From Marinobacter salinisoli (GTDB taxonomy: Bacteria; Pseudomonadota; Gammaproteobacteria; Pseudomonadales; Oleiphilaceae), in the NCBI RefSeq assembly GCF_017301335.1, contig NZ_CP071247.1, positions 62,001 to 126,000 on the forward strand: 64,000 nucleotides of DNA, read 5' to 3'. The translations under genes and the position numbers were made by a program. Position 1 is the first letter of the stretch. Every line of letters starts with the position of its first letter. Shown here one piece after another: positions 1 to 9,078 of this stretch. The notes under the pieces were generated by a model. It was not told the DNA's origin and did not search any database. It saw only the letters and a program-made list of their open reading frames with translations.

Positions 1-1
1 G

Positions 2-1561
2 AAATCAAAACTGGACCGCATCTTCCATGGTTCCTGCCGGAAGCCTCACCACCCGACAGGCGACGGACTTGTCCGAGTGGACGGGGAATTGCACAAGGCC
101 GAGCGGCTGGAAGATACGCCGTCGCTGCTCCTGCTGACCGGTGACCAGATCTATACCGATGATGTGGCTGGCCCCATGCTGCACGCCATCCAGTGCGTTA
201 TTCAGCAACTGGGCCTGTACCAGGAAACGCTGGAAGGCGCCTCACTCGGCCACAGTAAAGAACTTGTCTCGGTCGCCCACGCCTATTACCACCGAGATGA
301 ACTGCTGCCGGAATCCGAATTCAACGAGGACCTGATCGAGCGCTTCTTTGGTGGCGTCCGCAAGCCGGTGTTCACTACCGCGCACGCTGGCAATCATCTG
401 ATTTCCTTTGCCGAAGTCATGGCCATGTACCTGCTGGTCTGGTCACCGCAACCCTGGGCGTTGGTGACCAGCACTGAGCCTGTCGATGACCCGGAGGAAC
501 TTGCGCGCTACCGGAAAGAGCAGGCCATTATCGACGACTTCCGCTCGAACCTTCCGCGCGCCGCGCGCGCCCTGGCCAACGTGCCTGTGTATATGATTTT
601 TGACGACCATGATGTTACCGACGACTGGAACCTCTCAGCCCTCTGGGAGACCACCGCCTACGAACATCCCTTCTCCCGGCGCATCATCGGCAACGCTCTG
701 CTGGGTTATCTTTTGTGTCAGGGCTGGGGCAATCAGCCGCAGAATTTCGCCGAACTGATCGACCATTGCCAGCAGCTGTTCAACTCCAGCGACCCACGGA
801 ACGAACTGGATAAGGCGATACAGGACCAACTGATCGACGCACTCTTTGACTTTCAACGCTGGCATTACAGCCTGCTCACCTCCCCCCGACTGGTGGTGCT
901 GGATACCCGCACCCATCGCTGGCGCAGCGAACTCCGCCGCAGTCACCCGTCCGGGCTGATGGACTGGGAAGCACTGACCGACTTCCAGCACGAAATCATG
1001 GGCGAAGACGCGGTGGTGGTGGTGTCAGCCGCCCCCATGTTCGGCGTGAAACTGATTGAGATGATCCAGCGGGTGTTTACCTTTTTCGGCAAGCCGCTGT
1101 TGGTGGACGCCGAAAACTGGATGGCCCATCGCGGTGCCGCCAGTGTGTTGCTCAATATTTTCGGGCACCCGCGAACCCCCAGACACTTCGTAATTCTGTC
1201 CGGGGATGTCCACTACTCTTTTGCCTACGATGTTCGGTTGCGCCATATGGAGAACGGCCCTCATGTCTGGCAGATCACCAGCAGCGGCATCAAGAACGAA
1301 TTTCCCAATACCCTGCTTGAGTGGCTGGACCGTCTCAATCGGTGGCTGTTCGCTCCCTGGTCCCCTCTGAACTGGTTCACCAAGCGCCGGCGCATGTGGA
1401 TTTCCCCCAGACTGCCCAGGGGGCGGGAAGCGGGAGAACGGCTCTGGAATGGTTCGGGCATTGGGGATGTGCGCCTGGATAACGAAGGTGCCCCAACCAG
1501 CATCCGGCAACTGAATGCCGGTGGCGGCGGCACCGTGTTCCAACGGCGCCGGGATGCCTGA
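2..1561 (+). CDS. PhoD-like metallophosphatase, 5' end cut by window edge
   Basis: The reading frame is open from base 2, so the true start lies outside the window. An in-frame GTG at 77 is not a convincing start because frame 2 upstream already reads family-like sequence (FHGSCRKPHHPTGDGL). About 520 residues are visible. Metal-site motifs of the PhoD/alkaline phosphatase D superfamily are present: LTGDQIYTDD near the start, FDDHDVTDDWN in the middle and LSGDVHYSF towards the end. Family members hydrolyse phosphomonoesters or diesters using two metals. This resembles the cytoplasmic-looking, fungal-type PhoD group, but the missing N-terminus prevents judging export. The substrate is unknown. 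It converges on lrgB with no gap. Confidence 0.8.
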   Translation, partial: KSKLDRIFHGSCRKPHHPTGDGLVRVDGELHKAERLEDTPSLLLLTGDQIYTDDVAGPMLHAIQCVIQQLGLYQETLEGASLGHSKELVSVAHAYYHRDELLPESEFNEDLIERFFGGVRKPVFTTAHAGNHLISFAEVMAMYLLVWSPQPWALVTSTEPVDDPEELARYRKEQAIIDDFRSNLPRAARALANVPVYMIFDDHDVTDDWNLSALWETTAYEHPFSRRIIGNALLGYLLCQGWGNQPQNFAELIDHCQQLFNSSDPRNELDKAIQDQLIDALFDFQRWHYSLLTSPRLVVLDTRTHRWRSELRRSHPSGLMDWEALTDFQHEIMGEDAVVVVSAAPMFGVKLIEMIQRVFTFFGKPLLVDAENWMAHRGAASVLLNIFGHPRTPRHFVILSGDVHYSFAYDVRLRHMENGPHVWQITSSGIKNEFPNTLLEWLDRLNRWLFAPWSPLNWFTKRRRMWISPRLPRGREAGERLWNGSGIGDVRLDNEGAPTSIRQLNAGGGGTVFQRRRDA

Positions 1562-2296
1562 TCAGACCAGAGCCTGCAGCCAATCCACCAGCCAGGGCAC
1601 AATCAAGGCGGTGGCGAAAGCCGACAACGCCATCGCCAGGCCCGAAAAGGCGCCCATCTGGGAGCTGACCTGAAACGCCCTTGCAGTGCCAATGCCATGA
1701 GCCGCCACTCCCATGGCGATGCCCTTGGCGGTGTCGTCCTTGATCCGCAACCACTCGAACAGCTTCGTGCCGAGCACCGCGCCGGTGATGCCAGTGATGA
1801 CCACCAGCACCGCCGTCAGTGAGGGCAAGCCGCCAATTTTTTCGGAAATTCCCATGGCAACGGGTGCCGTGGCCGACTTGGGTGCCAGCGACATCTGGAT
1901 TTCCGTCGAGCCGCCCAGCAACCAGGCCAGGCCAATGGAACTGCCTGCCGCAATCACCACCCCGCACACCAGCGAAATACTCACCGGCAGCCATAACTGC
2001 CGCAGCCGGCTGAACTGCTGGTACAGGGGGACCGCCAGTGCCACCGTGGCCGGCCCCAGAAGAAAATGCACGAACTGTCCACCCTCGAAGTAATCGTCAT
2101 AGGACGTGCCGGTCAGCAACAGCACCCCGATCAACATGGCCACCGAGGTGACCACCGGATTGGTGAACGGGTTGGAGTCTGCGCGCTGATAAAGGCGATA
2201 CGCCAGCGCATAAGCCACCATCGTTATGGTGAGCCCCATCAGTGGCGAGGCGGACAGGTAAACCCAGATATCCCTGAGGTTCGGATCAGTCATCAT
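1562..2296 (-). CDS. lrgB: LrgB/CidB family membrane protein
   Basis: 244 residues with about six to seven hydrophobic segments. The family's conserved central region is recognisable (LAPKSATAPVAMGISEKIGG, then VAAHGIGTARAF). LrgB/CidB proteins work with LrgA/CidA; they were first described as holin/antiholin-like modulators of murein hydrolase export and have been linked to export of small metabolites such as pyruvate or glycolate. The start overlaps the 3' end of the upstream lrgA-like gene by 11 bases, so the two are translationally coupled. The gene abuts the stop of the convergent phosphatase. The function in this organism is inferred only from the family. Confidence 0.88.
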   Translation of the reverse strand: MMTDPNLRDIWVYLSASPLMGLTITMVAYALAYRLYQRADSNPFTNPVVTSVAMLIGVLLLTGTSYDDYFEGGQFVHFLLGPATVALAVPLYQQFSRLRQLWLPVSISLVCGVVIAAGSSIGLAWLLGGSTEIQMSLAPKSATAPVAMGISEKIGGLPSLTAVLVVITGITGAVLGTKLFEWLRIKDDTAKGIAMGVAAHGIGTARAFQVSSQMGAFSGLAMALSAFATALIVPWLVDWLQALV

Positions 2297-2666
2297 GAGA
2301 CTTTTCCGGTCCGGAAGGCCTCACCAGCCATCGGGTCGTGAACTGCATGATCAGCGCCGTGGCCACCATGGTGATGATGGTGCTCAACAGCAACGCCAGC
2401 GTGATGGGCAGCCACTCCTCGGCGATGCGATCGAAGTGCGCCATCATGCCCACGCCCGCCGGCACGAACAGCAGCGACAGATGAGCAAGCAAGGCCGACG
2501 ATGCTTGCTCGAGAGAGTCCGGAGCCTGGCCCCGAATCCACAGGGTGGCAAACAACATGACCATGCCCAAAACCGGGCCGGGAATGGGCACGTCGGCCAG
2601 GCGCACCGTAACCTCGCCCACCAACTGGTAAACCAGCAACATGGTTATTCCGTGGATAAATGCCAT
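2286..2666 (-). CDS. lrgA: CidA/LrgA family holin-like protein
   Basis: 126 residues with four predicted membrane spans. The family signature VRLADVPIPGPVLGMVMLF and the LFVPAGVGMM segment are both visible. It is the first gene of a two-gene operon with lrgB and overlaps it by 11 bases. No LysR-type regulator of the usual cidR kind is adjacent; the divergent neighbour is the wax ester synthase. The assigned role is a membrane partner of LrgB. Confidence 0.88.
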   Translation of the reverse strand: MAFIHGITMLLVYQLVGEVTVRLADVPIPGPVLGMVMLFATLWIRGQAPDSLEQASSALLAHLSLLFVPAGVGMMAHFDRIAEEWLPITLALLLSTIITMVATALIMQFTTRWLVRPSGPEKSHDD

Positions 2667-2880
2667 AGCCAGACGCCCTGTCCTTGAGAAAGCCCTTTAT
2701 GATCAAAGCATAGCTGTACATTGATGGGGCGGATAGCGGCTCCCGGCTGCCATGCCAAACCGTCAAATGTCGCAAAAACGCTTTCAGATTATCGACCGTG
2801 TCATCGTGAAGCGCTTTCGTTATCAGTATACTGAGGTCACACACCTTTTAACTTTTAACATTCGTGGAGTGAGACAAGGA

Positions 2881-4317
2881 ATGAAACGCCTGGGAACAAT
2901 GGATGCCTCCTGGCTGGCAGTTGAATCGGAAGACACCCCTATGCACGTGGGTAATCTCCTGATTTTTTCACTGCCCGAAGGCGCTCCCGATACCTTTCTG
3001 CGGGACATGGTGACCCGCATGAAGGAGGCCGGTGATGTTGCACCGCCATGGAGTTACAAACTCGCCTGGCCCGGAGCCCTTGGCAAGGTGCTGGCACCAG
3101 CCTGGAAAGAAGACAAGGCCATCGATCTCGACTACCACGTTCGTCACTCGGCCCTGCCCCGCCCCGGCGGTGAGCGTGAGCTCGGTATTCTGATATCGCG
3201 CCTGCACTCCAACCCGCTGGATTTCCACCGGCCGCTGTGGGAGTGTCACGTCATCGAGGGGCTGGAAAACAACCGCTTTGCCCTGTACACCAAGATGCAT
3301 CACTCTCTGATTGATGGCATCAGCGGTGTCCGGTTGATGCAGCGCGTGCTGACCACCGATCCGACCAAGACCAACATGACACCTCCCTGGTGCGTGAAAC
3401 CGGTTTCCCGGCGTGGCAGCAAGACCGATTCCGAGGCCAGCATTCCCGCTGCCGTCTCCCAGGCCATGGAAGCCCTGAAACTGCAGGCCGATATGGCACC
3501 ACGGCTGGTGCAGGCGGGCAGCCGGATTCTGCACTCGGTCCGGCATCCGGAAGACGGCCTCCCGTTCCCGTTTATGGGCCCGGTGTCCAAGATCAATCAC
3601 CGGGTCACTGGCCAGCGCCGTTTTGCCACCCAACATTACCAACTTGAACGCATCAAAGAGCTGGCGCACGAGTCGGGCGGCTCGCTCAACGACATCGTGC
3701 TGTACCTGTGTGGCACGGCCCTGCGGCGTTTCCTGCTCGAGCAGGGGGAACTGCCCGACTCGTCACTGACGGCGGGCATTCCGGTGAACGTTCGCCCGGC
3801 CGACGATCAGGGTACAGGCACCCAGATCAGTTTCATGATTGCCTCGCTGGCAACCGACGAACCAGACCCGCTCAATCGCCTGCAGCAGATCAAGGAATCC
3901 ACCCGCGTGGCCAAGGAGCACCTGCAGAAGCTGCCGCGGGCCGCCCTCACCCAGTACACCATGCTGATGATGTCTCCCTACATCCTGCAGCTGATGTCCG
4001 GGCTTGGTGGCCGGATGCGTCCGGCGTTCAACGTCACGATCTCGAACGTGCCGGGCCCGCAGGAGAGCCACTTCTACGAGGGCGCCAGATTGGAAGCGAT
4101 GTATCCGGTGTCGCTGATCACACACGGAGGGGCGCTTAACATCACCTGCCTCAGTTACCACGGCTCGCTGAACTTCGGATTTACCGGCTGCCGGGATACC
4201 CTGCCCAGCATGCAGAAACTGGCGGTCTACACCGGTGAGGCGCTGGACGAACTGGAAAGCCTGCTGATTCCGCCGAAACCCAAAAAGACCCCGAGGCGCA
4301 CCCGCAAGAGCGCCTAG
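2881..4317 (+). CDS. Wax ester synthase / acyl-CoA:diacylglycerol acyltransferase
   Basis: 478 residues from the ATG at 2881, where the protein begins MKRLGTMDASWLAVESEDTP as in Marinobacter WS/DGAT enzymes; the frame is open further upstream but that part has no family match. The catalytic HHxxxDG motif is HHSLIDG at residues 140-146. Other family landmarks are RPLWECHVIEG, NDIVLYLCGTALRRFL and NVTISNVPGP. The enzyme condenses fatty alcohol or diacylglycerol with acyl-CoA to give storage wax esters or triacylglycerol at the inner membrane. The purine-rich stretch directly before the ATG makes ribosome-binding spacing short; GGAGTGAG slightly upstream fits better. The stop overlaps by 4 bases the stop of the convergent TetR gene. 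Confidence 0.95.
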   Translation: MKRLGTMDASWLAVESEDTPMHVGNLLIFSLPEGAPDTFLRDMVTRMKEAGDVAPPWSYKLAWPGALGKVLAPAWKEDKAIDLDYHVRHSALPRPGGERELGILISRLHSNPLDFHRPLWECHVIEGLENNRFALYTKMHHSLIDGISGVRLMQRVLTTDPTKTNMTPPWCVKPVSRRGSKTDSEASIPAAVSQAMEALKLQADMAPRLVQAGSRILHSVRHPEDGLPFPFMGPVSKINHRVTGQRRFATQHYQLERIKELAHESGGSLNDIVLYLCGTALRRFLLEQGELPDSSLTAGIPVNVRPADDQGTGTQISFMIASLATDEPDPLNRLQQIKESTRVAKEHLQKLPRAALTQYTMLMMSPYILQLMSGLGGRMRPAFNVTISNVPGPQESHFYEGARLEAMYPVSLITHGGALNITCLSYHGSLNFGFTGCRDTLPSMQKLAVYTGEALDELESLLIPPKPKKTPRRTRKSA

Positions 4318-4955
4318 TGTTTGCTGCTCTGCCAGTGATCGGCACCGACAAAGATCAGTTGAAGGAAGCGGATCGTCCGCTTCCGGATCTGATCGGTCTG
4401 GTACTCGTCGTCTGCCGCTACCCTGAGCAGGTCCGTCAGGCTGAATGCCACGGTGCGGACCACCAGATCACAGGTCATATCCAGATCTCCATCGCTCAAG
4501 TGATCCACCAGTCTCAAGCGCCGCAAGTCATTCGCCAGCTCAGTGGCAAAGAACCGGATTTCACTGCGAACGCCCTCATAAACCGCCCGGCTCTCACCCG
4601 CCAGCCCCTGTGCCATAAACAGGAAAAAACTGCGATTGGCCTGGCCATGACGGATGAAAACATCGACGGACTCTTCAATGAGTTTGTCCGCCTCGGGAGC
4701 ATGCGCCCGGGCCTCTCTCATCATCCGACGCAATACCAGGCCAAGCTCGTCCACCAGCTGTAGCCCCAGATCGTCCATACTCCGGAAGTGACGATAGAAG
4801 GACGTGGGCACGACGCCGGCCTGCCGGGTCACCTCCCTTATTCCCAAACTGTCAAAATGCCGCCCATTGCCCACCAGGGTGAGCGCCGCCGCCATGAGTT
4901 TTTCGCGCGTTTCGCCCGGCTTCCTGCGCTGTTTCTCCCGCTGTTTCTCCGCCAT
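4314..4955 (-). CDS. desT: TetR-family repressor of unsaturated fatty acid genes (FabR/DesT-like)
   Basis: 213 residues from the ATG at 4955 (MAEKQREKQ); the frame continues upstream but crosses the operator region. The N-terminal helix-turn-helix reads SLGIREVTRQAGVVPTSFYRHF, close to FabR and Pseudomonas DesT. It is divergent from a ferredoxin reductase and a fatty acid desaturase, the same arrangement as desT-desCB in Pseudomonas aeruginosa, where DesT senses the saturated/unsaturated acyl-CoA ratio. The likely operators are the GTAC-N4-GTAC palindromes at 5081-5118 and a GTGTACAC box at 4995-5002 in its own upstream region. The C-terminal ligand domain (residues about 60-210) is less conserved, so the effector is inferred from context. 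Confidence 0.82.
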   Translation of the reverse strand: MAEKQREKQRRKPGETREKLMAAALTLVGNGRHFDSLGIREVTRQAGVVPTSFYRHFRSMDDLGLQLVDELGLVLRRMMREARAHAPEADKLIEESVDVFIRHGQANRSFFLFMAQGLAGESRAVYEGVRSEIRFFATELANDLRRLRLVDHLSDGDLDMTCDLVVRTVAFSLTDLLRVAADDEYQTDQIRKRTIRFLQLIFVGADHWQSSKH

Positions 4956-5079
4956 GAACTGCCCATACCGATTACTGTAACTACCGAGTGACAAGTGTAC
5001 ACATCCAAAGCCAGAAAAGTAGCTACGGCTTGTCACTTGAAGCCAGAAAACCACGTTTCCCATTGTGCTTTAACCTTCC

Positions 5080-5118
5080 TGTGTGTACAGTCGTACACAC
5101 AAGTGAACAACTGTACAC
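5080..5118. promoter_or_regulatory. Tandem FabR/DesT-type operators
   Basis: A perfect palindrome GTGTGTAC-AGTC-GTACACAC occupies 5081-5100 (9-base arms if 5080/5101 are included). A second, imperfect copy with the same 4-base spacer, GTGAAC-AACT-GTACAC, follows at 5103-5118, and a GTACAG half site ends at 5128. An 8-base palindrome GTGTACAC lies at 4995-5002. They sit between the divergent TetR repressor gene and the reductase gene, 33-70 bases before the reductase start. The half-site pattern agrees with the known E. coli FabR site (GCGTAC-N4-GTTCGC). Binding is inferred. Confidence 0.72.
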
Positions 5119-5150
5119 AAGAGTACAGATTCGCACCGTGGAGAAACACT

Positions 5151-6254
5151 ATGTTAGCGAGAGAAAAGCCAGGCAAGGCGTTCCAGTGGCTCGGCAAGCA
5201 GCTGCTTAACCGTGATAATCCGGCTGCCTTTTTTGACCCGCTGCTGGAACGCATCAACCCATTGTGGGTACAAGGGTACACACCTGCACAGGTAACACAG
5301 GTTATTCAGGAGACATCAGACACCAAAAGCCTGGTCCTGAAACCCGCTCAGCGCTGGCAAGGTTTCGAGGCCGGGCAACACGTGAACATTTGTGCTGAGA
5401 TTGACGGCAAGCGTCACACCCGCACCTTTAGTCTCTCCAGTGCTCCGATCCTGTGGCGCGAGATGGGGCTGATCACACTGACCATCAAGCGCCTGCCGGG
5501 CGGCCTGGTGACCAACTGGCTGCACGATCATCTTGAGCCGGGAAACGTTCTGGGTCTGGGCGACGCCTTCGGTGACTTTCTGATCCCGGCCCCCGCCGCG
5601 CCGGTTCTGTTCATTGCCGGCGGCAGCGGTATTACCCCTATCCTGAGCCAACTTGAAACCATGGCTTCGCAGGATTATCGGGCGCCGGTCACCCTGCTCT
5701 ATTACGTGCGCAGCCAGCGGGACGTGATTGCCGGCAAACGGCTTGAGGCACTGGCGGCTCGCTATTCAGCGCTGTCCCTGATCATCATCGCAACCGAGGA
5801 AGGGACCTCCCCGCGCTATTTGTCAGATGCCGACCTGGAGACTGTGCCCGGCCTGAAAGCCAGGCAGGTTTTTCTGTGCGGCCCCAAAGGCCTGATGGAT
5901 CTGGCCAATCAGCTTCTTCGGAGTCGCGGAGTTGCCACTAGCGACATTCACTGCACCTATTTTTCCGCGCCTCGGGCGAATCTTGACGATCAATCCCTGG
6001 GCGGCCAGGTTCAGTTCGCCCGCAGCCATCTTGAGGTGGGTTCAGAGGGCGACGCCAACCTGCTGGACATTGCGGAAGCCGCCGGCCTGAACCTGCGTTA
6101 TGGCTGTCGCATGGGGATCTGCCACCAATGCAGCTGCCGGAAGACTTCCGGCACGGTGATCAATCGCCTTACCGGCCAGCGCTCTGGCCACGGCGAAGAG
6201 AACATCCAGCTGTGCATCTCGGTGCCTCAGGGCCCGGTCTCGATCGATGCTTGA
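5151..6254 (+). CDS. desC: Ferredoxin-NAD(P)H reductase with C-terminal 2Fe-2S domain (DesC-like)
   Basis: 367 residues from the ATG at 5151, preceded by GGAG. A longer frame from 4995 would translate through the operators and is rejected. Order of domains: N-terminal extension; FAD domain with RTFSLSSAP (flavin binding); NAD(P) domain with FIAGGSGITPI and FLCGPKGLM; C-terminal plant-type 2Fe-2S ferredoxin with ligands Cys319, Cys324, Cys327 and Cys355. It passes electrons from NAD(P)H to the membrane desaturase encoded 52 bases downstream. Together they introduce double bonds into acyl chains with O2. Expression is expected to be repressed by the divergent TetR protein. Confidence 0.9.
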   Translation: MLAREKPGKAFQWLGKQLLNRDNPAAFFDPLLERINPLWVQGYTPAQVTQVIQETSDTKSLVLKPAQRWQGFEAGQHVNICAEIDGKRHTRTFSLSSAPILWREMGLITLTIKRLPGGLVTNWLHDHLEPGNVLGLGDAFGDFLIPAPAAPVLFIAGGSGITPILSQLETMASQDYRAPVTLLYYVRSQRDVIAGKRLEALAARYSALSLIIIATEEGTSPRYLSDADLETVPGLKARQVFLCGPKGLMDLANQLLRSRGVATSDIHCTYFSAPRANLDDQSLGGQVQFARSHLEVGSEGDANLLDIAEAAGLNLRYGCRMGICHQCSCRKTSGTVINRLTGQRSGHGEENIQLCISVPQGPVSIDA

Positions 6255-6306
6255 TCCATTACCCAATGACACCGCCGCGCACAGAAGCGCCGCAAGGAGC
6301 ACCAGC

Positions 6307-7398
6307 ATGAACAGGATGACCGAAGCACAGCTCAGCGAACTGGAGCGCGATTTAAACGCAATCCGGGAGCAGGTGGTCGCAGATCTTGGCGAACGGGACG
6401 CCGACTACATCCGCCGCATTGTGCGCCTGCATCGTACCCTCGAGGTCGCCGGACGCATCATGATGCCGCTGGGGGTTGTGCCGCCGGTTTTCGTTGCGGC
6501 CACCGCCACCCTCGGCATCGCTAAAATTCTCGAAAACATGGAGATCGGCCACAACGTCATGCACGGCCAGTACGACTGGATGAATGACCCGAGCCTGCAT
6601 TCCCAGAACTACGAGTGGGACACGGTCTGCCCGGGCGACTCCTGGCGCCGCACCCACAACTACGAGCACCACACCTACACCAACATCATCGGCAAGGACC
6701 GGGACTACGGCTACGCACTGCTGCGTTTGAGCGACGACGAGCAATGGCGCCCACGGCACAGCCTGCAGTTCATCAACTACGTTCTACTGAGTGTCTTCTT
6801 CCAGTGGGGAGTCGGCCTGCACGAACTGGAGAGCGAACGCATTCGCCGGGGCGAAATCCGCCTGCGTGACAAGCTTCCGTTTCTGAAGGATTTCGCTCGC
6901 AAGGGCGGGCGCCAGGCGTTCAAGGACTACGTCTTCTTTCCGCTGGTCACCCTGCCAGTTGCGCCGGTTGTGCTTGCCGGTAATACCGGTGCCAACCTGA
7001 TCCGCAATCTGTGGGCGTCAACGGTAATTTTCTGCGGCCATTTCACCCAGCAGGCCGAAACGTTTACCGAGGCCGAGTGCGAAGGCGAAAGCAAGGGACA
7101 CTGGTATTTGCGGCAGTTAACCGGCTCGTCCAACTTCACCGGCGGCAAGTGGGTACACCTGCTCAGCGGACACCTGAGCTTTCAGGTAGAGCACCACCTG
7201 TTTCCCGACTTGCCAGCCCACCGGTACCCGGAAATCTCCGGCCAGGTGCAAGCGGTCTGCCAGAAGCACGACATACCTTACAACACCGGCAGCTTCGCCC
7301 GGCAGTATGGCTCGGTTCTGAAGCGCATTGCGGCCTTCTCGCTGCCGGACGCGATTCGCACCCGCCTGCCTGGCCAAGGCGCGGTTCAGGCGACGTGA
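6307..7398 (+). CDS. desB: Membrane fatty acid desaturase (DesB-like)
   Basis: 363 residues from the ATG at 6307, which has AAGGAG at good distance; in-frame codons back to 6247 overlap the reductase gene and look untranslated. The three histidine boxes of di-iron membrane desaturases are HNVMH (residues 82-86), HNYEHH (117-122) and EHH with His296-His297. Hydrophobic segments near residues 50-75 and 215-245 fit an integral membrane enzyme. It probably acts as an acyl-CoA or acyl-lipid delta-9 desaturase, with electrons from the upstream reductase. The 3' end overlaps the convergent nsrR-like gene by 13 bases. Confidence 0.9.
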   Translation: MNRMTEAQLSELERDLNAIREQVVADLGERDADYIRRIVRLHRTLEVAGRIMMPLGVVPPVFVAATATLGIAKILENMEIGHNVMHGQYDWMNDPSLHSQNYEWDTVCPGDSWRRTHNYEHHTYTNIIGKDRDYGYALLRLSDDEQWRPRHSLQFINYVLLSVFFQWGVGLHELESERIRRGEIRLRDKLPFLKDFARKGGRQAFKDYVFFPLVTLPVAPVVLAGNTGANLIRNLWASTVIFCGHFTQQAETFTEAECEGESKGHWYLRQLTGSSNFTGGKWVHLLSGHLSFQVEHHLFPDLPAHRYPEISGQVQAVCQKHDIPYNTGSFARQYGSVLKRIAAFSLPDAIRTRLPGQGAVQAT

Positions 7399-7823
7399 AG
7401 CAGCCTTAGCAACTGGGGCCGGTGCTGATCCTGAATAACATCGGCCAGGGTGTAGTTGTCGAGTACCGCAAGGAAGGCCTGCAGGGCCTCGCCAAACATG
7501 GATTTCAGGCCACAGACCGGTGCAATCCTGCAATTGGTTTTTGGCGAGAAGCATTCCACCATTTTCAGGTCCTGCTCGGTTTCCCGCACCAGGATACCGA
7601 CATTGATGTCCGTCGGTTCCCGGTCCAGACGCATCCCGCCTTTCTTGCCGCGGACCGTCTCAATGTAGCCACGCTTGTTCAGTTGATGCACCACCTTCAT
7701 CAGATGGTTTCTGGAAATATCATACTGGTCGGCGATTTCCTGAATCGTGGTCAGCCGTTTGTTCTGCACCGCCAGGTAAATGAGCACACGCAAGGAGTAA
7801 TCGGTATATCGGGTGATGTGCAT
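7386..7823 (-). CDS. nsrR: Rrf2-family nitric-oxide-sensing repressor NsrR
   Basis: 145 residues. Winged helix-turn-helix at the N-terminus (MHITRYTDYSLRVLIYLA, then IAEIADQYDISRNHLMKVV-type recognition helix) and three cysteines, Cys91, Cys98 and Cys104, spaced as the Fe-S ligands of NsrR rather than IscR. NsrR senses nitric oxide through its cluster and derepresses detoxification genes. No flavohaemoglobin or similar target lies beside it in this window. The neighbours are the desaturase (convergent, overlapping) and moaA (divergent). Confidence 0.85.
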   Translation of the reverse strand: MHITRYTDYSLRVLIYLAVQNKRLTTIQEIADQYDISRNHLMKVVHQLNKRGYIETVRGKKGGMRLDREPTDINVGILVRETEQDLKMVECFSPKTNCRIAPVCGLKSMFGEALQAFLAVLDNYTLADVIQDQHRPQLLRLLHVA

Positions 7824-8076
7824 TCAATGCCTCCCCGTTTGCTGGACAGATGAATGTGAGACTCTAAAGCCTCATCTTCCCTGGCAGAGCAAATCCAGAC
7901 ACTGCGGCACCGCCACTGAAAAGGAATACGTTAAAAGCAGAATATCAGCTAATGGGAAATTTGCCCGAAATCCGCTGAAATTCGTTCTTCCCGTCAGCCA
8001 CCTGCCCGCGCTAATCTGTATGTCATCTACTATGCTAGGGTAAAGCGCCCGCTAACCCGGATAGGAATGCGACATA

Positions 8077-9069
8077 ATGGCACGGACCCCGCTAACCGAT
8101 CGTTTTGGCCGCACCGTTAACTACGTGCGCCTGTCGGTGACCGACCGATGTGACTTCCGGTGTGTCTACTGCATGTCAGAAGACATGACCTTCGTTCCGC
8201 GCGAGCAGGTTCTTACGCTTGAAGAGCTTGCTCAAGTGGCACGAACCTTTGTTGACCTGGGTACCCGGAAGATCCGTCTGACCGGCGGTGAACCACTGGT
8301 ACGCAGAGACATTCTCGAGCTGGTTCGGGAAATAGGCACCTTTGGTTTGCATGATTTCGCCATGACCACCAACGGCAGTCAGCTGCCCACCATGGCCGAG
8401 CCTCTGCGCAAAGCTGGCCTGAAGCGACTGAACATCAGCCTCGATTCGCTGGACGCCGACAAATTCCACCGCATTACCCGCACCGGCAAGCTGTCACAGG
8501 TACTGGACGGTATCGATGCCGCCCGGGACGCCGGCTTTGAAGGCATCAAACTGAACACAGTGGTTCTGAAAGGACGAAACCACGAGGAAATCCCGGATCT
8601 GGTGGACTTCGCCCGACAAAAAAACATCGACATTACCTTCATCGAAGAGATGCCGCTGGGCGAGATTTCCGAGCATGACCGTGGCCTTACGCTGTGTACC
8701 AGCGACGAAGTGCGGGACATCATCCAAGAACGACACGAACTGATACCCACCTCGGAAAATTCTGGCGGCCCCGCGCGCTACTACCGCATGCCGGACAGCA
8801 AAACCAAAGTGGGTTTTATCTCGCCCCATTCCCACAACTTCTGTTCTACCTGCAACCGAGTCCGGGTGACGGTGGAAGGACGACTGTTGTTGTGCCTCGG
8901 CAATGAGCACTCCGTGGATCTCAGGCGGGTGCTGCGAGGCCATCCGGAGTCGGACGACAAACTGCGGGAAACCATCATCCAAGCCATGGACCTGAAGCCC
9001 GAACGCCACCACTTTGCCAGCAACGGTGACGTTCAGATCCTTCGGTTCATGAACATGACCGGCGGCTGA
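8077..9069 (+). CDS. moaA: GTP 3',8-cyclase MoaA (molybdenum cofactor synthesis)
   Basis: 330 residues. Radical SAM cluster ligands Cys25, Cys29 and Cys32 (CDFRCVYC), the C-terminal second 4Fe-4S cluster ligands Cys256, Cys259 and Cys273, and the conserved C-terminal Gly-Gly tail (MTGG) are all present. MoaA converts GTP to 3',8-cyclo-GTP, the first step of molybdopterin synthesis. No other moa genes are adjacent. The stop codon lies in the loop of a perfect hairpin shared with the convergent hemN gene. The 253-base upstream gap to nsrR shows no recognisable molybdenum-cofactor riboswitch. Confidence 0.95.
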   Translation: MARTPLTDRFGRTVNYVRLSVTDRCDFRCVYCMSEDMTFVPREQVLTLEELAQVARTFVDLGTRKIRLTGGEPLVRRDILELVREIGTFGLHDFAMTTNGSQLPTMAEPLRKAGLKRLNISLDSLDADKFHRITRTGKLSQVLDGIDAARDAGFEGIKLNTVVLKGRNHEEIPDLVDFARQKNIDITFIEEMPLGEISEHDRGLTLCTSDEVRDIIQERHELIPTSENSGGPARYYRMPDSKTKVGFISPHSHNFCSTCNRVRVTVEGRLLLCLGNEHSVDLRRVLRGHPESDDKLRETIIQAMDLKPERHHFASNGDVQILRFMNMTGG

Positions 9070-9078
9070 GCCGCCGGT
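9058..9078. terminator. Bidirectional hairpin at moaA/hemN junction
   Basis: ACCGGCGGC and GCCGCCGGT form a perfect 9-bp stem whose 3-base loop is the moaA stop codon TGA. It ends exactly at the hemN stop. There is no U-tract, so it may act as a transcript-end stabiliser as much as a terminator. Confidence 0.5.

Noticed and set aside
7824..8076. Molybdenum-cofactor riboswitch upstream of moaA
   Set aside because: The 253-base interval lacks the long conserved pairing elements expected for that riboswitch.
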